Below are positions 35,861-45,683 of a stretch of DNA of 64,000 nt, one piece after another; position 1 is the stretch's first letter; the number at the start of each line of letters is the position of its first letter. The notes beneath the pieces were generated by a model. It was not told the origin of the DNA. It saw nothing but the letters and a program-made list of their open reading frames with translations, and made no database searches. Made by a program: the position numbers and the translations under genes. The DNA comes from Lunatimonas salinarum (GTDB taxonomy: Bacteria; Bacteroidota; Bacteroidia; Cytophagales; Cyclobacteriaceae). The DNA lies in the NCBI RefSeq assembly GCF_017811155.1, contig NZ_JACVCV010000016.1:1-64000 (forward strand), in the 5' to 3' direction.

Positions 35861-36265
35861 GCTTAAAGTGTATTTCGAGAATTCGAAATGCCGTTGAGCG
35901 ACAGTTGAATCAACAACCAACTATTTGTAATTTTATGTGTATATCTATTTTTGGGGCTTTAATTTTAACCGATATTAAAAAAAATTAATTAAAATATGGC
36001 AAAGCAAGTTGGTTTTGCCAACTTGTAAGCGGAAATTCAATAACAACCATTTGTGGCTGCTTGTAGCCACCTGTGTCTATTTACTTTATTTAAATGACTC
36101 AAATGGCTATTTTGCCATCTAATAAAGTGTAAGATTTCGGTTTTAAATTGCTCAGTAGAAACAAATAAAATAAGGTGTTTTCGTGAATCCAAGTAGCGGA
36201 AAATGGCGCCCTTTGTTACTAATAGTCTCCGACTTAAAACGAACTAAACCTATTCAATACCCCTG
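35861..36265. other. Gene-free region with a run of hairpins before the RND operon
   Basis: No gene seen. Perfect small inverted repeats occur at 35872-35889 (ATTTCGA arms), 36005-36025 (8-base arms, 5-base loop), 36053-36070 (GTGGCT/AGCCAC) and 36103-36118 (ATGGC/GCCAT). TGGCAAA (35997-36003) pairs with TTTGCCA (36014-36020) as an alternative to the 36005 hairpin. The three later hairpins are spaced about 47-49 bases. The leader may carry regulator sites or RNA structure for the efflux operon. Confidence 0.5.
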
Positions 36266-37360
36266 ATGAAGAAACAGACTAAGCTTATTGTTATCATAAT
36301 CACCGTGTTGGTGATTGGGATCGCATTTTTTTATCCCCGCATGGATTCTTTTTTTTCCAAGACTGAACAAACGGGACCCGTTCCCGCTTCCGCTTCGCAG
36401 CAGGGTTCCGGAGGTGGTCAGGGGCTTCCGGTAAACGTGATAGAGGCAAGGTATGAGACTTTGGAAAACAGTTTGAATGTTACCGGTAGTTTAATTCCGA
36501 ACGAGATGGTCAACCTTCGGCCGGAGATCGCCGGTCTTGTCACCAGGATTGATTTTAGAGAGGGTCAGTTTGTAAAGAAGGGTACCCCATTACTTTATCT
36601 GCGGGATGATGAATTGCGTGCGCAGTACGATCGCTTGAATTATACCAAAAAGCTATTTGAAAGCCAAGAGAATAGGCAGAAGCAACTCTTGGAGCGAGAG
36701 GCAATCTCTCAGGAGGAATACGATATCGCATTAAATCAGTTTAATACCAACTTGGCTGACCTCCGGTTAATCGAAGCGCAGTTGGATAAGACGGTGATTG
36801 TGGCACCTTTTGACGGGGTGCTCGGCTTACGAGATGTCTCGGAGGGAGGTGTCATCAGCTCTGCGGATGTGATTTCCACCATCGTAAATATCGATCCAAT
36901 TAAACTGGAGTTTTCAATACCTGAGCGCTATGCCAACGATATCAAAGTAGGTGCTTCGGTATATTTCCGATCAACCGTGACCTCTGAGGAAGCGGAGGGA
37001 AAGGTATATGCGATTGAACCAAACATCGACGTGAATACCCGTACGCTTAAAATTCGAGCAGAAAGCCCCAACAATGACCGACGTTTTCTTCCAGGTATGT
37101 TTGCCCGCGTCAGGTTGGTATTGAATGTGGAAGAAGACGCGATTTTGGTTCCATCTGAATCAGTCATTCCGGAATTATCCGGATACAAAGTATTTGTAGC
37201 CAAAGACGGCAAGGCAGAGTCACGGGTAGTGACCATCGGTAAACGAACTGAAAATACGGTTCAAATACTTAGTGGTGTCAAACCCGGGGAGCAGGTATTG
37301 ACAACCGGTATATTACAAGCAAGAGAAGGAATGTCTCTTCAAGTCACACAAATCAACTGA
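36266..37360 (+). CDS. RND efflux periplasmic adaptor subunit
   Basis: A 364-residue membrane-fusion protein of the AcrA/MexE type: N-terminal membrane segment (about 7-24, no lipobox Cys), split lipoyl/biotinyl-like domain with a helical hairpin (about 110-150), beta-barrel and membrane-proximal domains. It bridges the inner-membrane pump to the outer-membrane channel. First gene of a three-gene operon, 6 bases before the pump gene. No TetR or other regulator is adjacent. Confidence 0.92.
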   Translation: MKKQTKLIVIIITVLVIGIAFFYPRMDSFFSKTEQTGPVPASASQQGSGGGQGLPVNVIEARYETLENSLNVTGSLIPNEMVNLRPEIAGLVTRIDFREGQFVKKGTPLLYLRDDELRAQYDRLNYTKKLFESQENRQKQLLEREAISQEEYDIALNQFNTNLADLRLIEAQLDKTVIVAPFDGVLGLRDVSEGGVISSADVISTIVNIDPIKLEFSIPERYANDIKVGASVYFRSTVTSEEAEGKVYAIEPNIDVNTRTLKIRAESPNNDRRFLPGMFARVRLVLNVEEDAILVPSESVIPELSGYKVFVAKDGKAESRVVTIGKRTENTVQILSGVKPGEQVLTTGILQAREGMSLQVTQIN

Positions 37361-37366
37361 TAGCCC

Positions 37367-40300
37367 ATGTCTAGTTTATCCACCATCAGTATCCGGAGAC
37401 CTGTGTTGTCCATCGTGATGAGCCTCACCATCATGATTTTTGGACTCATAGGGATTTCCTTTTTGGGAGTGAGGGAATATCCCAGTGTGGATCCTCCGAT
37501 CATCAGTGTAAGGACATCCTATGTGGGAGCGAATGCGGACGTAATCCTAGCGCAAATCACCGAGCCGTTGGAAGAGGCAATCAACGGTATTTCCGGCATC
37601 AAGTCCCTCACCTCCATCAGTAACGACGGTGTATCCAATATCACGGTAGAATTTGAAGTAGGCGGAGACATGGAGGCAGCCGCCAACGACGTGCGGGACA
37701 AGGTGTCCCGTGCGCAGCGAAACCTTCCACCGGACGTAGATCCGCCGGTCATCTCCAAGCAAGATGCAGACTCGCAACCGGTGGTGATGATGACCGTAGG
37801 CAGTAGTCAACGGAACCTATTGGAGCTTTCGGATATTGCATTGAATATCTTTAAGGAGCGCATTCAGACCATTGAAGGGGTGAGTGAGATTCGAATTTGG
37901 GGGGATAAGGAGTACGCCATGCGCCTGAGAATGGATCCACTCTTGATGGCGTCTTATGGGGTTACTCCTTTGGATGTATTGAACAAGGTGCAGAGTGAAA
38001 ACGTGGAGCTTCCTTCGGGGAGAATTGAAGGGGATGCCATCGAACTGTCAGTTAGGACTAAAAGTAGTTTGAGTACTCCTGAGGAATTTAATCGGCTTAT
38101 TATTCGAGAGGAGTCTAACCGGGTGGTGCTGTTTCAGGATGTGGGACGTGCCGAGTTGGCACCGCTAAATGAGCGAACCGTGCTTAAAAAGGATGGAGTG
38201 CCAATGGTAGGCGTGGCCGTTTATCCCCTTCCCGGAGCTAATAGTATCGATATCGTGGATCAGTTCTATGAACGCGTAGAGTTTATCAAAAAGGACCTTC
38301 CAAGCGATATCGAATTGAGTGTAGGGATTGATACGACCAAGTTTATCCGCCAATCCATCAATGAAGTGCAGGAAACGATCATTGTGGCTTTTTTCTTGGT
38401 GGTTTTGGTGATCTTTTTGTTTCTCCGGGATTGGCGTACCACATTCATACCCGTATTGACTATTCCGATTAGTTTGGTGGGCGTATTTTTTATCATGTAC
38501 CTGATGGGTTTTTCCATCAATGTGCTGACGCTATTGGGTATTGTGTTGTCCATTGGCCTAGTCGTGGATGATGCCATTGTGGTATTGGAAAACATTTATA
38601 CGAAGATTGAGAAAGGAGAGGATCCAAAGAAAGCAGCAGAGCTTGGAGCCGAGGAGATATTTTTTGCCGTGATAGCGACTACGGTAGCCTTGGCTGCGGT
38701 GTTTTTGCCGGTGATATTCCTCACGGGTACCACGGGCAGGCTGTTTAGGGAGTTTGGGGTGGTGGTTGCAGGTGCGGTGATTATTTCCTCCTTTGTGGCG
38801 CTTACCATGACGCCCATGCTAAGTTCCAAGCTTTTGAAGAAACGCGAAAAGCAAAGCTGGTTATACTTGAAAACAGAACCATTCTTCGTCTGGTTGAACG
38901 AGGCATACGAAAGTTTACTGGTTCGCTTTATGGGATATCGATGGCTTTCCCTGGTGATCTTTGGAGTGATGGTGTATGGGATTTATTACCTGTTTGGGCA
39001 AATCCCCACCGAGCTGGCGCCTATTGAAGACCGTGGACAGATCCGGGTAAACCTTACCGGCCCGGAGGGGGCTACGTTTGCCTACATGGATAGAGTGATT
39101 GATGAAATGACTTCGGAGTTGGGGGAAGTGATTCCTGAAGAAGACCGCAAGGGATTGATGGGGATTACCTCTCCAGGATTTGGCAGTGCCTCATCCAACT
39201 CCGGTTTTATCCGGGTAATGCTACAGGATGCCACAGACCGGGAGCGTAGTCAGCAGGAGATATTCAATGATGTAAATAACTACCTGCGTAGAAAGACCTC
39301 TGCGCGATCCTTTGCGGTGCAGGAGCCGTCCATTGGTGATCGAAGGGCGGGGTTGCCGGTACAATACGTCATTCAGGCGCAGACGATCGATAAATTGAAA
39401 GCCATTATTCCGGACTTCTTGGAAAGGGCTAACAAGAGTGAGGTGTTTAATTTTGCCGATGTAAACCTGAAATTTACCAAGCCCGAAATCGAGGTGGAGA
39501 TTGACCGGGAAAAGGCCAGAAACATTGGGGTATCGGTTCAGGAGATAGCGCGAACTCTCCAACTCTCCTATTCCGGTCAGCGGTTTGACTATTTTATCAT
39601 GAATGGAAAGCAGTACCAGGTAATCGGTGAGATGCAATTGGAAGACAGGAATGAGCCTATAAATCTAAGGATGCTTTACGTGCGGGCAGAGAATGGTCAG
39701 TTAATTCAAATGGACAACTTGGTCACCATTTCCGAAAGGAGCACTCCCCCGTCGTTATATAGGTTTAACCGATTTGTAAGTGCCACTGTAACGGCCGGTC
39801 TGTCCGATGGCTATACCGTAGGTCAGGGATTAGATGAGATGGATCGGATCGCAGAAGAAGTGCTGGATGAAACCTACAGTACGGATGTTGCAGGGCTCTC
39901 CAAGGAATACCGGGACAGTTCCAATAGCTTGATATTCGCCTTTGTGTTTGCCTTGATACTTATTTATTTGGTGTTATCTGCTCAGTTTGAGAGCTTTATG
40001 GATCCTCTTACAATCATGTTTACGGTGCCATTGGCCATATTTGGGGCATTGTTTTCACTTTGGTTGTTTGATTTCACCTTGAATGTGTTCAGTCAGATTG
40101 GTATCATCATGCTGATAGGCTTGGTGACCAAAAACGGTATTTTGATTGTCGAATTTGCCAATCAGCGAAAAGCACAGGGAATGAGTGTGCGTGAATCCAT
40201 AGAGGGAGCTGCTTCCGCCCGCTTTAGACCTATATTGATGACCAGTTTTTCCACTATTTTAGGAATTCTGCCTATCGCATTGGCTTTGGGTGCTGGAGCG

Positions 40301-40429
40301 GAAAGCCGGGTGCCTATGGGTGTGGCGGTAATTGGTGGCATGTTGATCTCTACCATACTTACGCTGTTTGTGATTCCCGGAATATACACATACTTAACCT
40401 CCAAAGAAGGAAGATTAGCAAGAGCTTGA
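37367..40429 (+). CDS. RND efflux inner-membrane pump
   Basis: A 1020-residue AcrB/MexF-like hydrophobe/amphiphile efflux pump. The proton-relay residues are present: Asp-Asp in GLVVDDAIVVLEN (about 395-407) and Lys in GLVTKNGILIVEF (about 915-927). Twelve transmembrane helices with two large periplasmic loops (about 35-335 and 560-870) are apparent. It probably exports drugs or other amphiphiles by proton antiport. Its stop shares one base with the next start (TGATG). Confidence 0.94.
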   Translation: MSSLSTISIRRPVLSIVMSLTIMIFGLIGISFLGVREYPSVDPPIISVRTSYVGANADVILAQITEPLEEAINGISGIKSLTSISNDGVSNITVEFEVGGDMEAAANDVRDKVSRAQRNLPPDVDPPVISKQDADSQPVVMMTVGSSQRNLLELSDIALNIFKERIQTIEGVSEIRIWGDKEYAMRLRMDPLLMASYGVTPLDVLNKVQSENVELPSGRIEGDAIELSVRTKSSLSTPEEFNRLIIREESNRVVLFQDVGRAELAPLNERTVLKKDGVPMVGVAVYPLPGANSIDIVDQFYERVEFIKKDLPSDIELSVGIDTTKFIRQSINEVQETIIVAFFLVVLVIFLFLRDWRTTFIPVLTIPISLVGVFFIMYLMGFSINVLTLLGIVLSIGLVVDDAIVVLENIYTKIEKGEDPKKAAELGAEEIFFAVIATTVALAAVFLPVIFLTGTTGRLFREFGVVVAGAVIISSFVALTMTPMLSSKLLKKREKQSWLYLKTEPFFVWLNEAYESLLVRFMGYRWLSLVIFGVMVYGIYYLFGQIPTELAPIEDRGQIRVNLTGPEGATFAYMDRVIDEMTSELGEVIPEEDRKGLMGITSPGFGSASSNSGFIRVMLQDATDRERSQQEIFNDVNNYLRRKTSARSFAVQEPSIGDRRAGLPVQYVIQAQTIDKLKAIIPDFLERANKSEVFNFADVNLKFTKPEIEVEIDREKARNIGVSVQEIARTLQLSYSGQRFDYFIMNGKQYQVIGEMQLEDRNEPINLRMLYVRAENGQLIQMDNLVTISERSTPPSLYRFNRFVSATVTAGLSDGYTVGQGLDEMDRIAEEVLDETYSTDVAGLSKEYRDSSNSLIFAFVFALILIYLVLSAQFESFMDPLTIMFTVPLAIFGALFSLWLFDFTLNVFSQIGIIMLIGLVTKNGILIVEFANQRKAQGMSVRESIEGAASARFRPILMTSFSTILGILPIALALGAGAESRVPMGVAVIGGMLISTILTLFVIPGIYTYLTSKEGRLARA

Positions 40430-41760
40430 TGAATAGACTATTTTTAATAATCGCATGTGGGTTATTGCTGTGCCCTGGTAGTTATGCACAGGATATCGAA
40501 GAACTCAATTTTGAACGGGCCATTGAGATCGGATTAGAGCGTAACTTCGACGTGAAGATCGCCATCAATGAAGGTCTATTAAGAGAAAATGACCGTAGGA
40601 TCGGTGAAAGTGCTTTGATGCCTTCGCTAGGGGTAACCAATACACGGACGTTTCGAAGGGAAGATACCGAACAACGGTTCGTGAACGACCCTGAGCCCCG
40701 GTTGATTGATGGTGCCCAAACCCGCATCAATAATTACAGCCTTGTGGCTATTTACGGCTTTCGTCCCGAAGCAGTAGTTGCCTTGAAGCGCTTAGGCAAA
40801 CTTAGTGAGGTGGGTGAGCTGGAAGCTAAGGTAATGATGGAGAATACGGTGGCGGCCATTTCTATGGCCTACTACCGATTGGTGCTGGAATTGCAACGGT
40901 ATAATGTATTGAACACGACGCTGAAATTCTCAGATGAACGTAGGGAAATAGCCAAAGCGCAATACGAGTTCGGGAGGGCTTCGAAGAGGGATTTTTTGGC
41001 CGCCCAAGTGGATTACAACGCAGACCTGACGGCACTTGTCAATCAGGAGCAGATTATCCAAAACTCCCGCGTCAATCTCAATCAGCTTTTGGCATTGGAT
41101 CCGGATAAGGAGTTTGCGGTAAAGGATACGATTCTGATTCAGGAAAACCTAAACTTTGAGGATTTGGTAGATAATGCCTATGAGCATAACAAGCAATTGC
41201 TTATCACACAGCGAATGCAGAATGTGGCATTTTTGCAGTTGCGGGAAATTCAGGCCGAACGCCTGCCTTTTGTGACGCTAAATGGGGCGTACAATGACAA
41301 TACCCTTAATTCACAGGCAGGCTTTTTGATTCAGAATAAGCAACAGGGTTACACCCTAGGAGCGACGCTTGGCCTTAATCTTTTCAGTGGTTTTTCCATC
41401 AATAGAAGGGTGCAGGGAGCCAAGCTTCAAATGCGCAATCAACAGCACATGTTGGATCAGTACGAGCTACAAATGAAATCGGATCTTCAGCGTACGTACA
41501 ACGTGTATCAAAACAGCAAGCGGCTCCTTGATATAGAAAGAGCAAATTACGAAGTGGCGATCGAAAATGCAGATATTGCCTTGGATCGGTTTAGGCTCGG
41601 AATAGCCAACTACCTAGAGTTTAGAGATGCGCAGGTGAACCGTCTTACGGCTGAGAGCCGCTTAATCGAATCGTTGTACAACATTAAGGAAAATGAAATT
41701 GAATTGATGCGTCTTTCCGGTAGGATTTATTTTGCCAATCCGAACGAAAATATCTATTGA
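40429..41760 (+). CDS. TolC-family outer-membrane efflux channel
   Basis: A 443-residue outer-membrane factor: signal peptide (about 1-20, ending SYAQ) and two repeats of long alpha-helical hairpins characteristic of TolC/OprM. It is the third component of the RND pump encoded upstream. A TTG at 40426 also opens the frame, but ATG 40429 is the natural start and gives the TGATG overlap. Confidence 0.92.
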   Translation: MNRLFLIIACGLLLCPGSYAQDIEELNFERAIEIGLERNFDVKIAINEGLLRENDRRIGESALMPSLGVTNTRTFRREDTEQRFVNDPEPRLIDGAQTRINNYSLVAIYGFRPEAVVALKRLGKLSEVGELEAKVMMENTVAAISMAYYRLVLELQRYNVLNTTLKFSDERREIAKAQYEFGRASKRDFLAAQVDYNADLTALVNQEQIIQNSRVNLNQLLALDPDKEFAVKDTILIQENLNFEDLVDNAYEHNKQLLITQRMQNVAFLQLREIQAERLPFVTLNGAYNDNTLNSQAGFLIQNKQQGYTLGATLGLNLFSGFSINRRVQGAKLQMRNQQHMLDQYELQMKSDLQRTYNVYQNSKRLLDIERANYEVAIENADIALDRFRLGIANYLEFRDAQVNRLTAESRLIESLYNIKENEIELMRLSGRIYFANPNENIY

Positions 41761-41824
41761 TGATTTGGTTTTTTTGTCGTTTTTTAATGCTCCGAATCCA
41801 GGTGTTTTTCAAATAATTTGGTAT

Positions 41825-41875
41825 CCTGTCAATTATGCTGTATAATTGAGGGAATCAATTCCTGAATGACAGGAG
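41825..41875 (+). promoter_or_regulatory. Structured leader sequestering the Shine-Dalgarno of the MltF-like gene
   Basis: CCTGTCA (41825-41831) pairs with TGACAGG (41867-41873). Enclosed are two hairpins: ATTAT/ATAAT (41832-41836 with 41842-41846; extendable to TCAATTAT/ATAATTGA if the outer stem opens) and GGAA/TTCC (41851-41854 with 41859-41862). The outer 3' strand overlaps AGGAG (41871-41875), 7 bases before ATG 41883. This resembles a three-way junction that could hide the ribosome site. It could equally be a DNA operator at 41829-41849. Confidence 0.45.
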
Positions 41876-41882
41876 CTACTGC

Positions 41883-43277
41883 ATGAAAAAACATACATGG
41901 CACGTCTTTGTATTCGGAATCTTTATTTTTTTTCTCCCCGCGTGTGATAACAGTGAGCCAGCAGAACCACATTTTTGGGAAAACCCAGCAGAGATAGATT
42001 TTGATGCTATTAAAGAAAGAGGATTTATCCGTGCGGTGGTGGATAACTCCTCTACCAGCTATTACGTATATCGTGGGCGCACGATGGGTTATGAGTTTGA
42101 ACTTCTCCGTAACCTATCCAATCGTCTTGGCGTAGAACTTCACCTCGTAGTCAGTGATGGGTTGGAGGAGTCCTTTCGCTTACTGAATCAAGGGAAGGCG
42201 GATCTAATTGCCATCAATTTCGAGCGGTCGGAGGAGCGGAGGAAATTTGCAGCCTTTACGAACCCGATTAATGAGATGCGTACCATCTTGGTGCAGCAGA
42301 AGCGTGAAGATATGATTACCTCATTCGATCAATTACAGAATACCGAGGTATTCATCAAAAAGGGGACCATCTACAAGGATAAATTGCGGGCACTGAACGA
42401 TTCGCTCGACCTTGGTATAGAGGTTGTTGAAAACGAGGAATCCTTGGAGTCCCTGATTCTGAAGGTGGTTGAAGGGGAAATTCCCCACACGGTGGTGGAT
42501 GAAGATATTGCCCTTGTAAATGCCACCTATTACGATGAGATAGATGTCAGCTTTGCGGTGAGCAACCCATCCCAGGTGGGTTGGGCGGTGCGCAAAAATG
42601 CACCGCAGCTATTGGGTAAGTTGAATGAATGGATTGCTCGGATCCATAAATCCGGTTTTCAGGCAATTTTGTATCAAAAGTACTTTTTGAACAAGAAGAA
42701 TAGCTATTTTCGAAGCAGTTCCGCATTTTCTTCCGTGTCCGGAGGGCGGATTTCTGCTTTTGATGAGCTGATCAAAGAGGGAGCCGATATGTTGGGATGG
42801 GATTGGCGGTTGCTGGCTTCTCTGGTATACAAAGAGAGTCGTTTTGATACCACGGCGGTCTCCTATGCCGGGGCCGTCGGCTTGCTGCAGTTAATGCCGG
42901 TCACACTCAGGCAATTTGGAGTCACCAATCCCAATGATCCACGAGAAAGCTTGCGTGGAGGGGTCAATTACCTGCGGTACTTGGATGGATTTTGGCTGGA
43001 ACGCATCCCGGATAACAATGAGCGCATCCGCTTTATTCTGGCTTCCTACAATATTGGCCATGGGCACGTACAGGATGCTTGGAGGTTGGCCTTAAAATAT
43101 GGGAAAGATTCCCGGATCTGGTCGAGTGTTGCGTTCTATTTGGAGCGGAAATCCAAGCCAGAGATCTATCGGGATCCATTGGTCACAAGTGGCTATGCCA
43201 AAGGGCATTTGGCAGTGCAATATGTAATTGATATTCTAAGCCTTTACGAGTCTTACAAGGTGCTGGTCAATCCCTGA
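41883..43277 (+). CDS. MltF-like lytic transglycosylase lipoprotein
   Basis: A 464-residue lipoprotein (signal and LPAC lipobox, Cys21). Residues about 45-270 form a bacterial SBP_bac_3 domain; residues about 290-430 form an SLT transglycosylase domain with catalytic Glu318 (YKESRFD) and GLLQLMP (333-339). MltF-type enzymes cleave peptidoglycan glycan strands, giving 1,6-anhydroMurNAc; the SBP domain acts as a regulator. Most likely periplasmic, membrane-anchored. The 3' ends of this gene and the minus-strand desaturase gene overlap by 11 bases. Confidence 0.88.
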   Translation: MKKHTWHVFVFGIFIFFLPACDNSEPAEPHFWENPAEIDFDAIKERGFIRAVVDNSSTSYYVYRGRTMGYEFELLRNLSNRLGVELHLVVSDGLEESFRLLNQGKADLIAINFERSEERRKFAAFTNPINEMRTILVQQKREDMITSFDQLQNTEVFIKKGTIYKDKLRALNDSLDLGIEVVENEESLESLILKVVEGEIPHTVVDEDIALVNATYYDEIDVSFAVSNPSQVGWAVRKNAPQLLGKLNEWIARIHKSGFQAILYQKYFLNKKNSYFRSSSAFSSVSGGRISAFDELIKEGADMLGWDWRLLASLVYKESRFDTTAVSYAGAVGLLQLMPVTLRQFGVTNPNDPRESLRGGVNYLRYLDGFWLERIPDNNERIRFILASYNIGHGHVQDAWRLALKYGKDSRIWSSVAFYLERKSKPEIYRDPLVTSGYAKGHLAVQYVIDILSLYESYKVLVNP

Positions 43278-44748
43278 CCTGCTTTTCACGGATCATTTCG
43301 GTCATGATTTTGGCCGATAGGAGGCTGAGGGGTATGCCGCCGCCAGGATGTACACTTCCTCCGCAAAAATACAGGTTTCGGATTTCTGAGGAATCATTGG
43401 CATGCCGGAGAAAGGCCGCATAGCGGTTGTTGGAGCTGTTGCCGTAGAGAGCGCCTTGTGAGCTGGAAGTCTTGGATTCAATGGTTCTGGGATCCAGTAC
43501 CTCCTCTACTTCGATGAGGGGCTCCAAGTCTGTTTGGAGAATACGGTTTATCTTTTGGATGATATTTTTGCGGGCATCCGCGATCATTTTTTCCCAATCC
43601 TGTCCCTGATTATTGGGGGTATTGATCATTGTAAACCAATTCATTCCGCCTTCTGGGGCATCATCGGATTTGTAAACCGACGTGATGTTGATATACACCG
43701 TAGGATCATGGTAGATACGGCCCTGCTGGAAAATATGGGAAAATTCCGCTTGGTAATCCTCGCTAAAAAAGATGTTGTGCAGGTCAAGTTCCCGAAAGGA
43801 TTTTTTGATTCCCCAGTAAAAGATTAGTGCGGAGCTGGATTTAGGCTGTTTGAGGAGGTACTGTGGTTGTTTTTGGTCACTGAGTAAATGCCGGTAAGCA
43901 TTTACCATGTCCATGTTGTTGACGACCAAATCTCCTTGGTAGGACTTTTCAGCCACCCGTATGCCGACGGCGTTTCCATTTTCTACCAGGATTTTATCCA
44001 CCTTTTGATTAAAATGAAACGTTACACCCATATCCAGTGCCAGCCGGTAGATGCTTAAGGTGATGTCGTGCATGCCCTTTTTGGGAAAGAAAGCCCCCAT
44101 GTTGTATTCCAAGTGGGGAATGATGTTAAGGGTCGCCGGTGTTTGGTAGGGGTCGGATCCGTTGTAGGTGGCATAGCGGTTGAAGAGCTGAACCATTTTT
44201 GGGTTCCGAAATTGTTTTTGGTTGGCACCGTTCATGGTACCGAATATTCCCAATTTGCCCATTCTCAAGTAGGATGCCATAGCCTTGCGGTTGACCCAGG
44301 TTTTCCAGCGGTGCAGGGACCGGTGCATGAACAAGGGGGCGAGGTGCCGGTACATATAAGCGGAGCGATCTAGCGACTTGCGTACATGTTCAGCCGGTTC
44401 GCCGAGCTTATCTGCTACCTCTTGGGCAAATTTTTCCGGATCGGCATGTGCCTTCAGTCGGGTGCCATCCTCCCAAAAATAGTGGCAAAGTACCGGTAAC
44501 CGTATATATTCAAAATGTTCCTCGGGGGTTTTGCCGGATAGTCGAAAGAGTTCCTCTACGTGTTCGGGAAGGGTAAAGAGAGAAGGGCCCGCATCGAAGC
44601 GATAGTTACCAATTTGAATTTCAGAGAGTTTTCCGCCAGGATACGAATTGGCTTCAAATACCTCTACGGCATACCCCAGGTTTTTTAGTCGTACTGCTGC
44701 AGCCAGTCCAGCGATTCCCGAGCCGATTACGATGGCTTTTTTATTCAT
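43267..44748 (-). CDS. CrtI/CrtD-like carotenoid desaturase (FAD oxidoreductase)
   Basis: A 493-residue FAD/NAD(P)-dependent oxidoreductase. N-terminal dinucleotide motif IGSGIAGLAAA (8-18) with a GGKLSE flavin loop, and the C-terminal FCGGSVHPGGGIPLSLLSAK signature of phytoene-desaturase-like enzymes. The pattern is closer to my memory of 1-hydroxycarotenoid 3,4-desaturase (CrtD) than to CrtI, but this needs a phylogeny. No other carotenoid gene is nearby. It lies 57 bases after purU on the same strand. Confidence 0.82.
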   Translation of the reverse strand: MNKKAIVIGSGIAGLAAAVRLKNLGYAVEVFEANSYPGGKLSEIQIGNYRFDAGPSLFTLPEHVEELFRLSGKTPEEHFEYIRLPVLCHYFWEDGTRLKAHADPEKFAQEVADKLGEPAEHVRKSLDRSAYMYRHLAPLFMHRSLHRWKTWVNRKAMASYLRMGKLGIFGTMNGANQKQFRNPKMVQLFNRYATYNGSDPYQTPATLNIIPHLEYNMGAFFPKKGMHDITLSIYRLALDMGVTFHFNQKVDKILVENGNAVGIRVAEKSYQGDLVVNNMDMVNAYRHLLSDQKQPQYLLKQPKSSSALIFYWGIKKSFRELDLHNIFFSEDYQAEFSHIFQQGRIYHDPTVYINITSVYKSDDAPEGGMNWFTMINTPNNQGQDWEKMIADARKNIIQKINRILQTDLEPLIEVEEVLDPRTIESKTSSSQGALYGNSSNNRYAAFLRHANDSSEIRNLYFCGGSVHPGGGIPLSLLSAKIMTEMIREKQVRD

Positions 44749-44805
44749 GTTGATACAACCTAGATCGATAGAAAGTGTTTTTCGCCCGGTGGGTAGTAGT
44801 ATGGT

Positions 44806-45660
44806 TTAGTTAAAGATAATGGTTCGGTTGCCCACTACCTGTATCTTACGGGCCAAGTGGTATTTAATTGCCCGGGAGAGGACTACCTTTTCCACATCTT
44901 GGCCCATTTGAACCATTTCTTCTACGGTGTTGTGGTGCCTCACACGGGCCACATCCTGCTCGATTATCGGGCCTGCGTCGAGTTCTTCGGTGACATAGTG
45001 GGCGGTGGCTCCGATGATTTTCACGCCTCTTTTATGGGCAGCGTGGTAGGGTTTTGCGCCCACGAAGGCTGGTAGGAAGGAGTGGTGTATATTGATGATA
45101 CGGTTAGGGTAATTCCGGATAAAATCCCCGCTTAGGATCTGCATGTAACGGGCCAATACCACGAAGTCTACCCGATGTTCCCGTAACAACTCAAGCTGTC
45201 TTTGCTCCTGTTCTTGTTTGTTTTCTTTGGTGATAGGCAAATGATAGAATGGAATACCAAAGCCTTTTACCACCCTTTTCAAGTCGGTATGGTTGGAGAT
45301 GATCAAGGGAATTTCTACCTGAAACTGTCCGGAGTAATAGCGGCTAAGGATGTCGAATAGGCAATGGGACAATTTGGAAACAAAAATCACCATCCGTGGT
45401 TTCGGGGTATTGAACTCCAGCGAACAATTCATGGCAAACTGCTTGCCGACTTCGTCGTGGAATACTTGGGAGATGCGGTCTTTGGGTATGGCAAAGCTCT
45501 CCAGTTCCCACTCGGCCCGCATAAAGAAATCGCCGACCTCCTCGTCGATGTGTTGGTCCACTTCGATGATATTGCCATTATATCGGAACAAGAAATCCGA
45601 TACCGCAGCGACGATTCCCTTATCGTCTCTGCATTGTATGATCATAATCGCTGTTTGCAT
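44806..45660 (-). CDS. purU: Formyltetrahydrofolate deformylase
   Basis: A 284-residue protein: N-terminal ACT domain (about 1-80) and a C-terminal formyl-transferase fold (about 85-284) with NIHHSFLPAFVGAKPYHAA and TEELDAGPII, carrying the catalytic Asn, His and Asp. It hydrolyses 10-formyl-THF to formate and THF to supply formate and balance folates. The gene is 23 bases after the SNF2 helicase gene. Confidence 0.93.
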   Translation of the reverse strand: MQTAIMIIQCRDDKGIVAAVSDFLFRYNGNIIEVDQHIDEEVGDFFMRAEWELESFAIPKDRISQVFHDEVGKQFAMNCSLEFNTPKPRMVIFVSKLSHCLFDILSRYYSGQFQVEIPLIISNHTDLKRVVKGFGIPFYHLPITKENKQEQEQRQLELLREHRVDFVVLARYMQILSGDFIRNYPNRIINIHHSFLPAFVGAKPYHAAHKRGVKIIGATAHYVTEELDAGPIIEQDVARVRHHNTVEEMVQMGQDVEKVVLSRAIKYHLARKIQVVGNRTIIFN

Positions 45661-45683
45661 GGCTAATTCGTTGGTTGGGGGAT

